Below, piece after piece: positions 9,901 through 17,107 of a stretch of DNA of 52,578 bases (within the stretch, counting starts at the first letter, position 1; each line of letters begins with the position of its first letter). The notes under the pieces were generated by a model, which was not told the origin of the DNA, ran no database searches, and saw nothing but the letters and a program-made list of their open reading frames with translations. Position numbers and translations under genes: made by a program. The DNA comes from Hallerella porci. Lineage in GTDB: Bacteria > Fibrobacterota > Fibrobacteria > Fibrobacterales > Fibrobacteraceae. The stretch is taken from NCBI RefSeq assembly GCF_003148885.1, contig NZ_QGHD01000004.1:95208-147785 (forward strand), in the 5' to 3' direction.

Positions 9901-12244
9901 GATAATCATACGAAACGCCGTAATGCAAAATCCATTTTCCATTCGTCATGCGCTGAAATGCAATCTGAATTTTCGTGTTAAAATCTAAACGAATCCACCA
10001 CAAACTATCCGTTTCTAAATCATCAATTTGAAAATGAAATTCTTGAATAAAATCCGTTACCGCAATCGCATCGACATTTGAAAATTTCACTCGCTTATAA
10101 ATGCGAGAATTTTGCTTTTCAAATTCCACTTTTTGAATCGGAATTTTTCCATTTTCAATTTGTTTTTCGCTTGATTTTTTTTCAAAATTTTCTTTTGAAA
10201 TTTTCAAATGAATCGCAGAAGAATCGAGATTTTGATTTTCCTTTTTTAAAAGAAGAGGAATGATGGAATCATTTTGAATTTCGCTCACGATTGAAATTTT
10301 CGGTTCATAAAACAAAAAATTTTCTAAGTCGCTATAATAAACGGTGATTTTATTTTTGCTATCAAAACTTGAAACTTCTACTTTATTTGAATCCTTAAAA
10401 GATTCGTTCACTGCCATGTACTTTGTATTTTTTAAAACCTCAGCTTTTTTAAGAACAGATTTTGTTCTGCTCGCATTTTCAGTGAGCATCGCGATGTTAA
10501 CGCCAAATTCTGCAGCTTGACAAATCGCCTTATATTGTCTCCCCAAAAAATTTAGAGCATTGCAAGCTGCTTTTAATCCCACATCCACTTTTTTGCGAGT
10601 ACTTTCCAATTTTCCAATATCCGAAATTAAATTTTGATATTCTTTTAAATTTTCATATTCTTTATATTTTTCCGCAATATCATTCAGCGGATAACCAAAG
10701 CGCGGTGCGTTTTGAAAGACCGCTACATTTTTTGCCATCGCGCTATAATTGGGAACATCGAACGAACCTTCGTCAAAAAAATTCACCGCATAATTCGATA
10801 AATTTTGCGCCGTTAAATTCATTCCACTTTTTAAATTTCCTGCGGCGTTTTTGATTTCGTCAAATTGATTCACATATTCTAAAATGCTCGAATACAATTC
10901 CGATTTAAATCCATCGGGAATAATTTTTTCGATGAACGATAAAATCTTCAAAATATTTTGCGGAATTTTTCCGCTATCAAATTCCAATTCTCGAATTGCA
11001 TTTAATGCATCCACATATTGATTGAATTCGCCTAATTTCAACTCACTTAATTTATCTGAAATTTGATTTTTCAATTCATCGGCTATTTTTCCTTTTGCTA
11101 AAATTTCTTGCGCCGATTTTTTTGCATTCGAAATTAACTCACTTTCATTGGGCAAACCTTTAAAAATTTGCTGCAAAGAATCGGCCAAAATCGCTTCTAA
11201 TTTTTCTTGCGGAATATGATTTTTACTTTGATCAAAATAATCCGCTAAAGTCCTACGGCCATTTCCAATTGTCGGCATTCCATACGAATAAATCAAATTG
11301 TAATTCGGCTGCAAAAATGAATTTTGAATTTCTCTCGAATTTAAAAGCTGTGTGCTGCCCAAATAATTTTCCACCGGAATATTTTTCGCTTTTGCATTTT
11401 CGATTAACGTCTTATATTTCAAATCGTTCAAATCCGCATCTTGTGCCAAGTACCACAAAGATTGATTCGATTCATTGAAATGGGAAAATACTTCTGGATT
11501 TTTCAAAAATTTTTCGGCAGAATCATCCAATTTTAACGCGGCATAATTCACCGCTTTCGATGCAAGCGTCAACATAAATTCTTGAAATAAGCTGCTTTTA
11601 TCTAACAAATATCCCGTTAGCGCAACCGACATCAGCGACGCGACATCGCCTGCATTTTTCTTTTGCTTAATCGCATTCAAATTTTGATTGAACAACGCTT
11701 GATCTGCAAAACCCGTGCCTTCGTGCGGCGTGTTGAAAAATAAAACTTGAACAAATTCACCTTGATAATTTTTACTTTGAATGTATTCTCGAACAGCTAA
11801 ACCGCTTGCGCCTTCAACAACTAAAATAAATTGCAGCGGAACCATTTCGGGATTTTGCGATTTTAATTTTTCAAAATTTGATTTTGAATTTTTCTTTTTC
11901 CAATTTTTCAGTTCTACATTTTCTGAATTTTCAAACCAATTTTTTTGCGCTAAATCTAAAATTGAATTTTCCGCTTTCGAAAATTCCTGTGCAAATTCAA
12001 TCGGCGATATTTCTCTTAAATCATAACTTGTGCAATAAACGGAACCTTTTTCCCGCGCAATTTTTTCTTCTACATAATTTTTTAAGGAAGAATTCCAACA
12101 AGTTTTTGCGTTTGATGTTTCTGTGTTTAATAAAATGTAAATCGCAGAATTATTTGATGCCATCGCATTCGCCGTGCAAATAGACGCGCAGACGAAAACC
12201 AAGCTCCAAAAGAGCTTTCTTCCATAACCCAAACTGTTTTTCAT
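953..12244 (-). CDS. Giant secreted multidomain protein with lipase-like N-terminus, Ig-like repeats, LamG and CBM3-like modules
   Basis: A 3763-residue exported protein. I start it at the ATG at 12244, two bases after the activator stop. There GGAGAA is well spaced and the product opens with a clear signal peptide (MKNSLGYGRKLFWSLVF to ANA); an in-frame ATG 18 codons upstream would bury the signal. Residues about 135-180 resemble an alpha/beta-hydrolase lipase: VVEGASGLAVREYI, then NTPHEGTG. The nucleophile elbow is shortened compared with GHSMGG, so activity is doubtful. The middle has several Ig-like segments opening with VDKTAP or VDRTSP and one FlgD-like W-NGE unit. Near the C-terminus are a LamG/concanavalin-like domain (about 3036-3233), a CBM6-like beta-sandwich (about 3240-3365), and two CBM3-like modules (about 3390-3520 and 3530-3670) with VKIKN, RYYYR and N-NDPS motifs. 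The final about 80 residues end in GSYLVLRKG, resembling type IX secretion sorting domains. It probably acts on the cell surface; the substrate is unknown. Confidence 0.85.
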   Translation of the reverse strand: MKNSLGYGRKLFWSLVFVCASICTANAMASNNSAIYILLNTETSNAKTCWNSSLKNYVEEKIAREKGSVYCTSYDLREISPIEFAQEFSKAENSILDLAQKNWFENSENVELKNWKKKNSKSNFEKLKSQNPEMVPLQFILVVEGASGLAVREYIQSKNYQGEFVQVLFFNTPHEGTGFADQALFNQNLNAIKQKKNAGDVASLMSVALTGYLLDKSSLFQEFMLTLASKAVNYAALKLDDSAEKFLKNPEVFSHFNESNQSLWYLAQDADLNDLKYKTLIENAKAKNIPVENYLGSTQLLNSREIQNSFLQPNYNLIYSYGMPTIGNGRRTLADYFDQSKNHIPQEKLEAILADSLQQIFKGLPNESELISNAKKSAQEILAKGKIADELKNQISDKLSELKLGEFNQYVDALNAIRELEFDSGKIPQNILKILSFIEKIIPDGFKSELYSSILEYVNQFDEIKNAAGNLKSGMNLTAQNLSNYAVNFFDEGSFDVPNYSAMAKNVAVFQNAPRFGYPLNDIAEKYKEYENLKEYQNLISDIGKLESTRKKVDVGLKAACNALNFLGRQYKAICQAAEFGVNIAMLTENASRTKSVLKKAEVLKNTKYMAVNESFKDSNKVEVSSFDSKNKITVYYSDLENFLFYEPKISIVSEIQNDSIIPLLLKKENQNLDSSAIHLKISKENFEKKSSEKQIENGKIPIQKVEFEKQNSRIYKRVKFSNVDAIAVTDFIQEFHFQIDDLETDSLWWIRLDFNTKIQIAFQRMTNGKWILHYGVSYDYQAVDTLSTSPILKNGQFKISLNQDVLDKVNRKLKKNDKVTLSALEEDDVNVLYVSMMNKLGFVGSQKLSFYFQVTDILFEEKFPKSFDVISSLEEISGTLNNLDYPIVANSAYAKISRLDSTLIFIDSVKLNVEKKNENIYALSANLKSLNLSEGEYFIEWIYCTKNTLSENVKPQKNSYKSFITVDKTAPHFKMELTKNLLNGRETQPIGFVKSLDTLSNRSIRALRVLAISNQDTVTLLKTSHKAEEYYDFKFPMKNKFSGKVKILAQAFDYTKPNFEIGKKLDSLRFSEDVWNFVVNQNGNFIEGINGTMVESFVLIDNEIPTIAKNSLKLKFAKNEFLQNKPSLKRNENILNDDDTLKIAFQIQKKLTVMDSADLQVNLIFEDALQQKKKSYLNFATLKNNSLDFTFEEPMANRLEDGLYNVNVQIIDDAGNIFENQIFENLKVDRTSPDIESIFANDIVFDSASQLNLLTVKLNQSRDLEINQSDLQCYMQSEKDEKFSQWIFAKKANAKENYFTVEVPQNLKSNWKNGLYNIHFGCLDQAGNFEKNHTLISIGKRYPEITYPNDSIQNYYSGKILISGIAPNPELHANDNFAEFKIEYRAAKDSIFTQNKIDYLKSTVDVKKQDLAIWNAENFNDGEYILRLSTRACKDSCEWVSTEKSLVIYSENLPKLQVPRIAYSIPKNQIVGDLDTVKFEFKKDELDTTNWVLNAKLEVLNDSVFVPAKSEYFNPVFVSPFCTKPNFENEGLTVWQDSNDVWNLLWKGNAQGIFDSASNGRLDANLSIKYLNQNVKFLNAKPNEINDSVNVPAIKINSTEIPAYNRISKFNLQDSLFIQIQTNESFVIDLSSVENAQDKIYSGKFSSEELKVFGGVLYIHPSEYQIKIPFHGLTQTGLYPNGNQSRLKILAYSKSNPGNLFSDTISWLMNAAATKIVSDMNDTGTVYIGFVDSTSLQMQLARLGYEFGIVGRSSFINAEILNAKKEKIKTLLQNKYLAAGTSRSAYKLTWNGETDNHFAETEMGMHYLKITAKDVNGKILDEKEYAFNVKFAGGLVEAPGANWDEGDVNSEFPAALFIDESYIDKNGDNRFEGNLDYELRTNVTSKFLAEKERTFHYKWDLKNGYQYPAVYKKYRYSVGIHRHRSEFPVTVAVLLASQGYDFYLRGGNDNGDRMCFLKNKSYPYRIKIDTLTLNENSSISGIFEINLDADLNIVGYKESSEPYTSVMEVKIFPRDVYKILRQKLDNDIFWGYANEELKNESDDYQLTNILNSNIYDEHKKLYYWFNNFGGQVVYWHDRGFFNYQDSMAVFFPIYSAKQVCSVNDKQVETSICGSKTPKEEKEDSLKLENPHYNMLEIRAVPLKKKQFGTSFKAKHFSCHQYKAAGDIKVKLHLQVKQEYWNPKWGYNNLANRFVRFDPTNKTLFGNEGYFESDQNSPNFFDGISWKYDSKGEDLTAVEAARLKMRKTETNPLLFADELSGKYIQSNFDVKFFNTENSYAVTVRDSNFHAYGSVISNIQDSQVSTSVALGISPLNILFDVAPILNPSSAIQQDSSFRVPYPYTKSLDSIILPQTEKFSTVRYYPNFLSRVHFGLNDWNDSLWLNLCTSVFCQVQLMRNPVTDSSLANSSAIWNLQNLPQKNFADSTFSYTLKPNHYQTREKLWQVPFQNLRTFQLDHSPNDAIHASGNLKLVKADSSDWKIETDNSTWKITNVGVDSSVVWRYIYSLDKKIKDKSFAQNVPLENVAKQNLKDSIYSSLWFKQLKVSDDSLFLRSDSRTIHPYLKSKYDSIKKVFEISKNQIPLNSRIEEIATIRGRVPGENQNWELYYSKDGALYPITKGVQEKQPKDSLPILYQLEMNRLQGNTSFFLTYGSKSNQTYFRKFDLHVGKLVNENDTIVHSMYRNLSIHFSKNAWENPTDVTVRTIGLSDYNFNAFENLEITGPILEVLPSHDFGDDEKNWPQVEFQIDRISLEKQKQNPQNLKIYKPNFETKKIIPLETQIAGYLDEQGNASSENENWAFVKIVAKTKTFSTFFAMDSSLFKNVKLKNSDSAKVENLVCNDFNLDTIWAGTSNGYLELPYPCRGKSNYLLQLYASNNLVAEHQEVSANPIAWKMRNSDISESAEIYRSQILFYGEDNSSIQKMGPYIRIDSIAPQFENVEYEVLESGNDRLIQTDISLNEKESGIAKVTYNFYFAGNLIESRVVSDEKILAEDFVLDRKSLNKCIGCKAVIKILAEDYGHNFVKTEIETPKLYPYPMSLAYWWPLSEGAGETGFEILESGKNFDLSKISKRWLFGSSLYLYAPTDETMTAKISRADSIHEFSLEMNFKAGYNSKKQEYSIVGKNGENAFGIGLNPEKKYFVENGSERKYFNAARNPKAFEHFVFVMNRKKVSLYKNGEFVQSLSFAKEFIYSGNGKFILGNRSPKIAAVGQIKDLRFYTAALNAEQIRNLYEGILNLERDEIYTARAADLKLNDLTIDQSCAAPGRRFVRQKNSSGLGFFTWNVYPKTGNYNLYLLLRNFVGEESKVEIFVNGGIRGTYTMHSTGLFESQKVEGLTLGLSNTETQIEIRPLGNLSIAGIALVNSEKEISPENVDYGAGDWKTETPKVQVEMDFENPEDKTWARPKVKIKNLTNEIFAGTRLRYYYRGEGEDVQAVSFYPNLPMTISSDAGSVYYAELTFNENIPAYGSPYFGEGPKMGLHRNDYYFPWNTDDDPSSLKNENGDATGVLLLDEMGHALNEFACFDEDGVAKESKKSVRVLAKDVSNDLNQSSNITMLVENIGSAAIQGFETRYYYRDTLNAIIDVYNNPFAKQSVVYAGGDLYYVSFIYENEILNPKEKSDFGNGVQFALHYENWQGNWNANNDPSHAALTQDWNVADSIVALDLQGNILFGFAPQPQFSAPKSSENKKADLLHRMGKEVIVKIAEPATYTLELVNAVGIPLETLYYGFWNAGEHSVSVNNREFPGSYLVLRKGTEILTWELFH

Positions 12245-12246
12245 TT

Positions 12247-13161
12247 TTAGTTCTCCAAATTCCTCAGTTGTTGATTGTGAATTTTTATTTGATAACAAAG
12301 TGAGCCGCGGCTAATTCCCAGCCGTGCTGCCGCCTTTGTTTTGTTGTTTCCGCATTGCAAAAGTGTTTCTTGAATACTTTTCCAAGCGGGAGTTTTTACG
12401 CTGCGATATAATGACGCAGACAATTCCTGCACATGAATATTTTGTAATGAACGAAAATCCCACGGTTCACTCGACAAAATATCGTCCAAAGTTTCGCCCA
12501 AATTTTGCAAAAGCTGAAATCGTTCTAATACATTTTTCAGTTGCCGCACATTTCCGGGCCACGGAAATTGACACAAACTTTTTAATTCACTTTCTGTTAA
12601 ATTTCGCGAAGACAATTCCCGCCAAATTTCTACTGCGATTGTGCGCAATTCATCGATCCGTTCACGCAGCGGGAGCAATCGAATTGGGAACACATTTAAT
12701 CGGAAGAATAAATCCTCGCGGAATTTCCCTGCACACACCGCTGCTTGTAAATTGCGATGCGTTGCACAAATCAATCGAAAGTCCACCGGAATACTTTGCT
12801 GCGAACCGACCGGCGTCACCGAGCGTTCTTGTAAAATGCGCAGTAAACGCGTTTGAATTTCGAGAGGAAGTTCACCGATTTCATCGAGAAAAAGTGTGCC
12901 GTGATCTGCCGCGCGGACAAATCCTTGCTGATTAGAAACCGCTCCTGTAAAAGCGCCTCGGCACGAGCCTTCAAAAAGACTTTCCACAAGTCCGGGGCTA
13001 ATTGCGCCACAATTTACCGCGACAAATGCGCCTTGCGCACGATCGCTCATCGCATGCAATCGCCTCGCCATCACTTCCTTTCCTGTCCCCGATTCTCCAC
13101 AAAGAAGAACCGGAATGGAAGACCGCGCTGCGATCTCTAAAAGTTTTTTGGAATCCGCCAT
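12247..13161 (-). CDS. Sigma54-dependent activator with AAA+ and Fis-type HTH domains, no sensor domain
   Basis: A 304-residue bacterial enhancer-binding protein. Visible are Walker A GESGTGKE (22-29), the sigma54-contacting loop GAFTGA (69-74), Walker B LFLDEI (90-95) and the arginine-finger segment FREDLFFRLNVFPI. A C-terminal Fis-type helix-turn-helix includes NNKTKAAARLGISRGSL. Known members use ATP to open sigma54 promoters. No receiver, GAF or PAS domain precedes the AAA+ module, so the layout is PspF-like and control must come from a partner or from expression level. The ATG at 13161 has a strong AAGGAG. Its stop lies two bases before the start of the giant secreted-protein gene, so it shares that transcript and may regulate its own operon. 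No sigma54 -24/-12 site was found just upstream. Confidence 0.93.
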   Translation of the reverse strand: MADSKKLLEIAARSSIPVLLCGESGTGKEVMARRLHAMSDRAQGAFVAVNCGAISPGLVESLFEGSCRGAFTGAVSNQQGFVRAADHGTLFLDEIGELPLEIQTRLLRILQERSVTPVGSQQSIPVDFRLICATHRNLQAAVCAGKFREDLFFRLNVFPIRLLPLRERIDELRTIAVEIWRELSSRNLTESELKSLCQFPWPGNVRQLKNVLERFQLLQNLGETLDDILSSEPWDFRSLQNIHVQELSASLYRSVKTPAWKSIQETLLQCGNNKTKAAARLGISRGSLCYQIKIHNQQLRNLEN

Positions 13162-13200
13162 TTTTCTCCTTTTTCAGGTTCATTTTCAAAAAACGCGTAT

Positions 13201-13229
13201 CTATTACTATAGACGCTTTAATCAGTCAA
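13201..13229 (-). promoter_or_regulatory. Candidate sigma70-type promoter for the activator/giant-protein operon
   Basis: On the minus strand TTGACT (13229-13224) and TAATAG (13206-13201) are separated by 17 bases, about 40 bases upstream of the activator ATG. The -10 match is moderate. It sits in the short divergent gap shared with lysC. Confidence 0.45.
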
Positions 13230-13291
13230 AATGTTTCAATTGTTTTCTATTTTTTACAAAAAAACGTTTTTTTTACAAAAGGAACATCTCC

Positions 13292-14614
13292 ATGGCAGAT
13301 CGCATCGTTTGCAAATTCGGCGGAAGCTCTGTTGCAGAAGCCGGTCAGTTTCAAAAAGTAAAAGCAATTGTCGAAGCCGACAAGCGCCGCAAAGTCGTCG
13401 TCGTTTCCGCTCCGGGAAAACGTAACCCGAAAGAAACAAAGCTTACCGATCTTCTTTATACGACCTACGATCTCGCTTCCAAAAATTTGGATTTTTCTGT
13501 TCCTTGGAAAATGATTTGCGATCGCTACTTGGATATTGCAAAAGATTTGAATTTGGAAACGAAAATTGGCGATGACCTCGCTGTTCTCGAATCGAAATTG
13601 AAAAATGAATGCGATAAAATTACCATCGACTTTCTCGTTTCGCGCGGAGAATTTTTATGCGCCCGCTTGATGGCAGAATATCTCGGAGCAAAATTCGTCG
13701 ATTCGTATGATCTCATCGCCTTTGACGAACGTTATCGCATTACGCCGAAAAGTTATGAAACCATCGCTGAAATTCTTTCCGATGAAGAGCAACTTTTCGT
13801 CGTTCCGGGATTTTATGGCGAAGGCCCGCACAAACAAGTGAAAACTTTCTCGCGCGGCGGTTCGGATATTTCGGGCGCCGTTTTGGCAAACGGCATCAAT
13901 GCGATTACCTACGAAAACTGGACCGATGTTTCGGGCATGCTCATGACGGATCCGCGAATCGTAGAAAATCCAAAGCCGATCAGCTATGTGAGTTACCGCG
14001 AAATTCGCGAACTTTCGTATTCGGGAGCAAGCGTTCTCCACGATGAATCGATTGCACCGTGCCGCGCTAAAAATATTCCGATTAACATTCGCAACACAAA
14101 TCGTCCCGAAGATGCGGGAACAATTATCGGGCCAACTCCCGAAAAAACAGATTTCCCGATTACAGGAATTGCGGGACGTAAAGGCTTCTCGATGATTTAC
14201 ATTGAGAAGAGCATGATGAATAAAGAAGTCGGCTTCGGTCGCCGCGTTCTCGCCATTCTCGAAGGCGAAGGACTTTCTTACGAACTCAGCCCGAGCGGCA
14301 TTGACTCGATGTCTATCGTCGTCGATTCCAAAAGTTTAGATGCTGTAAAGGATGCTGTTCTCGAAGATATTCTTTTGCAAATGCATCCCGACCGCGTGAA
14401 AGTTTTCCCGGGAATCAGTCTCGTTGCAACAGTCGGCCACGGTATGACAAACCAGATTGGAATTGCTGCAAAGCTTTTCTCTGCACTTGCCGAAAAAGAC
14501 ATCAACATTCGCATTATCGATCAGGGTTCTTCGCAAATTAACATTCTCGTCGGCGTGGACGATGCGAATATGGAAAATGCAATTCGTGCAATTTACAGCG
14601 CATTCGTGAAGTAA
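13292..14614 (+). CDS. lysC: Aspartate kinase
   Basis: A 440-residue monofunctional aspartokinase, the first step of the lysine/threonine/methionine pathway (aspartate plus ATP to 4-phosphoaspartate). The start is the ATG at 13292, preceded by AAAGGAAC, which gives the classic N-terminus MADRIVCKFGGSSVAEAG. An open frame extends further upstream but that extension does not look like the family. Kinase motifs include KFGGSSV (about 8-14), SRGEFL, FSRGGSDISGA and ENWTDVSGMLMTDPR. The C-terminal third has two ACT regulatory units (around TGIAGRKGFSMIYIE and SLVATVGHGM), so feedback control by lysine or threonine is likely. The next gene starts two bases after the stop, tying this amino-acid gene to aryl polyene genes in one operon. 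Confidence 0.95.
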   Translation: MADRIVCKFGGSSVAEAGQFQKVKAIVEADKRRKVVVVSAPGKRNPKETKLTDLLYTTYDLASKNLDFSVPWKMICDRYLDIAKDLNLETKIGDDLAVLESKLKNECDKITIDFLVSRGEFLCARLMAEYLGAKFVDSYDLIAFDERYRITPKSYETIAEILSDEEQLFVVPGFYGEGPHKQVKTFSRGGSDISGAVLANGINAITYENWTDVSGMLMTDPRIVENPKPISYVSYREIRELSYSGASVLHDESIAPCRAKNIPINIRNTNRPEDAGTIIGPTPEKTDFPITGIAGRKGFSMIYIEKSMMNKEVGFGRRVLAILEGEGLSYELSPSGIDSMSIVVDSKSLDAVKDAVLEDILLQMHPDRVKVFPGISLVATVGHGMTNQIGIAAKLFSALAEKDINIRIIDQGSSQINILVGVDDANMENAIRAIYSAFVK

Positions 14615-14616
14615 TT

Positions 14617-15705
14617 ATGTTTGATCATTATTACACCGACGAAATGGATGCGGTGAACGCAAAATTTGAGGCGCAAAAAATTGCGTTTGCGCCTCTTTCG
14701 TTCCAAGCGGCAAAAGCGCTTCGGAATTTAGGCATTTTGGAACTTGTGAGCAAATCCCGCAAAAAAGGTATCACCGTCAAAGAAATTGCAGATAAATTAA
14801 ATTTATCCGAATACGGCGTTTCTGTTTTGATGGAAATGGGACTTGGCATGTCGATTTTTAAACTCAAAGAATCGACAACGGAAGATCTCATTTACACGCT
14901 TTCGAAAGTGGGATTTTTCTTACTCGCAGACGATATGACGCGCGTCAATATGGATTTTTCAGAAGACGTTTGCTACCAAGGCGCAGACGATTTAGAAAAA
15001 TCAATTCGCACAGGAAAGCCCGAAGGCTTAAAACATTTTGGTAATTGGACGACCGTTTACGAAGGACTTTCGCAAACGAGCGATCAGTTCAAAAAAAGTT
15101 GGTTTGGATTTGATCATTTTTATTCGGATTTAGCGTTTCCAGAAGCGCTTCCGATTGTATTTGAAAAACCGGTGAAACGCCTTTTTGATATCGGCGGCAA
15201 TACGGCGAAATGGGCAATTCAATGTTGCAAATTTAAAAGCGATGTTCAAGTTTCGATTATTGATTTGCCAGGGCAAACTGCAGTCGCCAAAGAAAATGCA
15301 AAAAAGGCGGGATTTGAAAATCGCATCGACACGATTTCGTGCAATGTATTAGATTCTGAAACGAAATTTCCAGAAGGCGCAAATGCCGTTTGGATGAGTC
15401 AATTTTTAGATTGTTTTTCGCTTCATCAAATCACAAAAATTTTGACGAAAATTTATCCGGCGGTAAATTCTGAAACGGATATTTATGTGCTTGAACCGAT
15501 TTGGGATAAGCAACGTTTTGAAGCGGCTTCGTATTCGCTGCAAGCGACTTCGCTTTATTTTACTTGCATCGCAAACGGCAATAGCAAAATGTATCGCTAT
15601 AAAGAATTGAAAGATGCCGTGGAAGCCGGCGGATTTCATTTAGAAGAAGCGCATCACAATTTAGGAATCAACAGTTATTCGCTTTTGCGTTTTCGTAAAA
15701 AATGA
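14617..15705 (+). CDS. SAM-dependent O-methyltransferase-like protein of the aryl polyene locus
   Basis: A 362-residue class I methyltransferase of the small-molecule type. The N-terminal about 90 residues form a winged-helix dimerisation region (VKEIADKLNLSEYGVSVLMEMG). The SAM-binding domain has the glycine motif LFDIGGNTAKWAIQCC, followed by IIDLPGQTAVAKENAKKAG and a C-terminal FxxIYPAVNSETDIYVLEP segment. In known aryl polyene clusters a methyltransferase of this kind decorates the aromatic head group; that role here is inferred from the neighbours. It begins two bases after lysC and overlaps the next gene by four bases (ATGA), indicating translational coupling. Confidence 0.8.
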   Translation: MFDHYYTDEMDAVNAKFEAQKIAFAPLSFQAAKALRNLGILELVSKSRKKGITVKEIADKLNLSEYGVSVLMEMGLGMSIFKLKESTTEDLIYTLSKVGFFLLADDMTRVNMDFSEDVCYQGADDLEKSIRTGKPEGLKHFGNWTTVYEGLSQTSDQFKKSWFGFDHFYSDLAFPEALPIVFEKPVKRLFDIGGNTAKWAIQCCKFKSDVQVSIIDLPGQTAVAKENAKKAGFENRIDTISCNVLDSETKFPEGANAVWMSQFLDCFSLHQITKILTKIYPAVNSETDIYVLEPIWDKQRFEAASYSLQATSLYFTCIANGNSKMYRYKELKDAVEAGGFHLEEAHHNLGINSYSLLRFRKK

Positions 15706-16304
15706 ATTTATACGTCAAAAAATTTTCGGCGTGGACATCGGAAGACTTGCCTAAACTTCCCTACGTTTCAATGCTTTTTAGAAGGCGCTTAAGCGCGATT
15801 ACTAAAATGGTCGTTGAAACGGTGCACGCCGTTTCCGAAAATTTAGAACCGGTTCATGTGACGTTTGCTTCTGAATTTGGAGAAATTGTAAGACAGCATA
15901 AAATTTCTGAAGGCATTTTAGAAACAAGCGAAGTGATGCCTGCGCAATTTAGTTTATCTGTTTTTAATGCGCCCGTTTCGGCAGCATCCATTGTCGAAAA
16001 AAATATGCAAGGTTACAGCGCCATTTTTGGTGGCATTTATTCTTTTGAAAATGGTTTGAAAGAAGCGTGCGCGCCTTTAATTTCTGGTCGCGAAACAGAA
16101 CGCATGTTTGTTTTTGCTGATGAACGCATTCCAGAAGATTATCAAAAAATTGCGCCTTATCCCAATCCGATTTGCGCACTTGCATTACGCATTTCGACTC
16201 AAAAAGAAAATTCCATTTGCGAATTAGATTTCTCTAAATTGCCCGAATTTTCAACCGCCGCAGAACAAGCTCTTTACTTTTTAAACCATCGATTGCCCAA
16301 GTGA
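15702..16304 (+). CDS. Ketoacyl synthase N-terminal-like / chain-length-factor-like protein (APE)
   Basis: A 200-residue protein matching the short 'beta-ketoacyl synthase N-terminal-like' family (the Ketoacyl-synt_2 type) found in aryl polyene clusters. Recognisable features are the early LPYVSMLFRRRLSAITKM segment and the SLSVFNAPVSAASI segment near 88-101, which echoes the ketosynthase fold. No active-site Cys-His-His set is present, so it should not condense by itself. Known homologues act as a chain-length-factor-like partner of a true ketosynthase. It overlaps the methyltransferase stop by four bases and the next start by four bases (GTGA). Confidence 0.8.
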   Translation: MNLYVKKFSAWTSEDLPKLPYVSMLFRRRLSAITKMVVETVHAVSENLEPVHVTFASEFGEIVRQHKISEGILETSEVMPAQFSLSVFNAPVSAASIVEKNMQGYSAIFGGIYSFENGLKEACAPLISGRETERMFVFADERIPEDYQKIAPYPNPICALALRISTQKENSICELDFSKLPEFSTAAEQALYFLNHRLPK

Positions 16305-17107
16305 ATTTAACGCAAAGAATCATTTATATTTGGCGTTTAATTGCTAAAGTTTTTGTGTACGCCATTTACGGGATTTGCAGTTCCCTTTATATGATTTTAT
16401 TCCCCGTTATTTTTACTTTGTCTGGATTTTCAAAAAAAAGATTTCGAAATATTGCGCGCACAATCAATTTTTATTTTTTCCAATTTTTTGTTTTCTTGAT
16501 GAAATTGCTCGGCATTTTAACTGTCAATATCAAAAATAAAAATCGTTTAAAAGAAATTCACAGTTGCGTTGTTGTTGCAAATCATCCGTCTTTTTTAGAT
16601 GTCTTAATTTTATTTTCGTTAATTCCCAAAGCAAATTGCATTGTAAAAGGAACTCTTTCCAAAACGCCTTTTGTAAATGCGATTGTGAATTTATTTTTTA
16701 TCCCGAATACGCTTCCGTTTGAAACGCAATTACAAGATGCAAAAATCGGAATGGACGCTGGCGAAACTCTAATTATTTTCCCAGAAGGAACGCGCACAAT
16801 TCCCAAAGAACCTTTGCATTTTAAAAAAGGCGCTGCACGATTTGCTTTATTTGCGGACAAAAATATTCAACCTATTTATATCGGCGGAAACGAAAAAATC
16901 GGCATTCGAAAGCACGATAAATTTTTCAGCTTTCATCCGACAAGTCGCTATCATTACAACCTTGAAATTTTAGACCCCATCACACTTGAAAAATTTAAAG
17001 CACACCCCGAACCTTCTGCAATTTCACTTTTAACAAATGAAATGCAAAAAATTCTAGAAGCGTGCCGCGAAAATGATTCAGAATTAAAATCCGATTTTTC
17101 AATTTAA
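16301..17107 (+). CDS. PlsC-like 1-acylglycerol-phosphate acyltransferase family protein (APE)
   Basis: A 268-residue membrane-associated acyltransferase of the PlsC/LPLAT family. It has an N-terminal hydrophobic region (about 8-75), the catalytic HX4D box NHPSFLD (H95, D100) and the substrate motif FPEGTR (160-165). Family members move acyl chains to glycerol-phosphate lipids; in an aryl polyene locus it may help join the polyene to its lipid anchor. The start is GTG at 16301, inside a GTGA overlap with the preceding stop and without a strong Shine-Dalgarno, so translation is probably coupled. Its TAA stop (17105-17107) interlocks with the stop of the convergent ketosynthase. Confidence 0.85.
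   Translation: MNLTQRIIYIWRLIAKVFVYAIYGICSSLYMILFPVIFTLSGFSKKRFRNIARTINFYFFQFFVFLMKLLGILTVNIKNKNRLKEIHSCVVVANHPSFLDVLILFSLIPKANCIVKGTLSKTPFVNAIVNLFFIPNTLPFETQLQDAKIGMDAGETLIIFPEGTRTIPKEPLHFKKGAARFALFADKNIQPIYIGGNEKIGIRKHDKFFSFHPTSRYHYNLEILDPITLEKFKAHPEPSAISLLTNEMQKILEACRENDSELKSDFSI

Noticed and set aside
12324-12935. Long open frame on the plus strand opposite the sigma54 activator
   Set aside because: It is antisense to a gene with intact AAA+ motifs, has a biased His/Arg/Phe composition and no recognisable domain.
13115-13291. N-terminal extension of aspartokinase
   Set aside because: The upstream in-frame ATG overlaps the divergent activator gene and gives a Phe-rich non-family leader; the ATG at 13292 has the ribosome binding site and the canonical KFGGSS start.
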